15,124 nt of DNA from contig JBNLBT010000079.1 of the NCBI GenBank assembly GCA_050303435.1, positions 1-15,124 of the forward strand, in the 5' to 3' direction. The position numbers and the translations under genes are program-made. The notes beneath the pieces were generated by a model. The model did not search any database and was not told the DNA's origin. It worked only from the letters and a program-made list of their open reading frames with translations. The DNA is from JBNLBT01 sp050303435. GTDB lineage: Bacteria > Pseudomonadota > Gammaproteobacteria > Xanthomonadales > Marinicellaceae. This document shows positions 13,873 to 15,124 of the stretch, one piece after another. Position 1 is the first letter of the stretch. Each line of letters begins with the position of its first letter.

Positions 13873-15124
13873 ATGAAAACCTGCCTTGCACTGATCGCAT
13901 TGATCCCGGCATTGAGCGCCCGGGCTGAATACCAACAAGACATTTTAGACATCGAAGAACAACTGATCGAATGGCGACGCGACATTCATCAGCACCCGGA
14001 ACTGAGCAACCGCGAATTCCGTACCGCCAAACTGGTGGCCGAGCACCTGCGCGCACTCGGCATGGAGGTCACCACCGACGTGGCCGTCACCGGCGTCGTC
14101 GGCGTGCTCAAAGGCGGCAAACCGGGGCCGGTGCTGGCGCTGCGCGCCGACATGGATGCCCTGCCAGTGACCGAACAGGTGGATGTGCCGTTTGCCTCGA
14201 AACAAAAAAGCACCTACCGCGATGAGGAAGTCGGCGTCATGCATGCCTGCGGACATGACACCCATGTGGCCATTCTGATGGCCGCCGCCGAGGTGTTCAG
14301 CAAAAACCGCGCGCAACTGCCCGGCACCTTGATGTTCATCTTCCAGCCGGCCGAAGAAGGCGCGCCGAAAGGCGAGGAAGGCGGCGCCGAGTTGATGCTC
14401 AAAGAGGGGCTGTTTGACCGACTCAAACCGGAAGCGATTTTCGGCCTGCACGTGACCTCTTCCATGCCCACCGGAGTGGCCGGTTTCCGTGTCGGACCGT
14501 CGATGGCCGCGGTGGACACTTTTTATCTGACGGTGCGTGGCGTGCAGACGCACGGCTCGCGCCCCTGGAATGGCATCGACCCGATCGTGGCTTCCGCGCA
14601 AATCATCAATTCGGTGCAAACCATAGTGTCGCGCAAATCCGACTTGACCAAAGCGCCGGCGGTGGTTTCATTCGGCGCCATCAAAGGCGGCATTCGCAGC
14701 AACATCATCCCCGATGAAGTGACGATGGTCGGCACCATCCGCAATTTCGACATGGGCGTGCGCGCGGTGATACACGAGAATCTCAAAACCATCACTGAGC
14801 ACGTGGCCAAAGCCCACGGCGCCAGCGCGGAACTGGAAATCGATGAATTGTACCCGGTCACCGTCAACGATCCGGACCTGGCGGCCATGATGCGTCCTTC
14901 TCTGCTGAAAGTGTTTGGCGAACAGGCGGTGATCGACCCCGGCCTGATCACCGGCGCCGAAGATTTTTCCTTTTTTGCCAATCAGACCCCGGGCTTTTAT
15001 TTCTTTATGGGCGTGACCCCGCGCGATCGCGACCACCTGACCGCGCCGTCCAACCATTCACCGCTGTTCTATGTGGATGAATCGGCCCTGCTGAACGGCG
15101 TGCGTGCCTTCGTGCAACTGATCC
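13873..15124 (+). CDS. M20-family amidohydrolase / amidase with signal peptide (3' end outside window)
   Basis: 417 codons are visible with no stop before the window end; only a few residues are probably missing. The first 18 residues (MKTCLALIALIPALSARA) look like a signal peptide cleaved before EYQQ, so the enzyme is probably periplasmic. Family M20D features: WRRDIHQHPELS at 34-45, ALRADMDALPV at 89-99 with D93, the metal ligands C126 and H128 in MHACGHDTH, the catalytic E161/E162 in FQPAEEG, H193 in GLHV, the dimerisation domain with RGVQTHGSRPW, and NHSPLF near the end carrying the last histidine ligand. Relatives hydrolyse N-acyl amino acids, hippurate, IAA conjugates or similar amides; the substrate cannot be told. 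It starts 22 nt after map with GGAAA before the ATG and probably belongs to the same transcript. Confidence 0.92.
   Translation, partial: MKTCLALIALIPALSARAEYQQDILDIEEQLIEWRRDIHQHPELSNREFRTAKLVAEHLRALGMEVTTDVAVTGVVGVLKGGKPGPVLALRADMDALPVTEQVDVPFASKQKSTYRDEEVGVMHACGHDTHVAILMAAAEVFSKNRAQLPGTLMFIFQPAEEGAPKGEEGGAELMLKEGLFDRLKPEAIFGLHVTSSMPTGVAGFRVGPSMAAVDTFYLTVRGVQTHGSRPWNGIDPIVASAQIINSVQTIVSRKSDLTKAPAVVSFGAIKGGIRSNIIPDEVTMVGTIRNFDMGVRAVIHENLKTITEHVAKAHGASAELEIDELYPVTVNDPDLAAMMRPSLLKVFGEQAVIDPGLITGAEDFSFFANQTPGFYFFMGVTPRDRDHLTAPSNHSPLFYVDESALLNGVRAFVQLI

Overview
The window looks like chromosome from a free-living, probably marine, gammaproteobacterium. The base composition is moderately GC-rich. 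A cluster of cNMP/CBS/DUF294 protein, DEDDh exonuclease, acs, CrbR, CrbS, DUF4212 protein and VC_2705-type symporter is an arrangement I associate with that class. No rRNA, tRNA, CRISPR array or transposase gene is visible. The genus cannot be told from the sequence.

Region 1 (1-3402). The C-terminal part of an unrecognised protein is followed by a 620-residue protein with a cyclic-nucleotide-binding-like domain, a CBS pair and a DUF294 nucleotidyltransferase. A DEDDh 3'-5' exonuclease starts 6 nt further on. Next, with its own plausible promoter, is a small exported or anchored protein with six copies of an 11-residue motif ending in SFPD.

Region 2 (3515-12349) is an acetate utilisation and sensing module. 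Acetyl-CoA synthetase (acs) and a LuxR-type response regulator (crbR) read rightward, 13 nt apart. They converge on a large leftward hybrid sensor kinase with a sodium:solute-symporter-like membrane domain (crbS). Divergent from crbS, a DUF4212 small membrane protein and a sodium:solute symporter form a two-gene transport operon that ends in a clear intrinsic terminator. In Vibrio cholerae CrbS/CrbR activates acs (established knowledge). Here the symporter would take up acetate or a similar solute, Acs would activate it to acetyl-CoA, and CrbSR would control the locus. Two inverted repeats, one before acs and one in the crbS/DUF4212 divergent region, are candidate regulator sites.

Region 3 (12401-12756) is noncoding. 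It holds a tandem repeat with a unit of about 150 bp, two full copies and a partial third, each full copy able to fold into a series of stems. It is the least explained DNA in the window.

Region 4 (12765-15124). A promoter with an overlapping palindrome precedes a ParD-like ribbon-helix-helix gene. One nucleotide after it comes a type I methionine aminopeptidase gene, where a toxin would normally stand. After 22 nt comes an exported M20-family amidohydrolase that runs off the window end.
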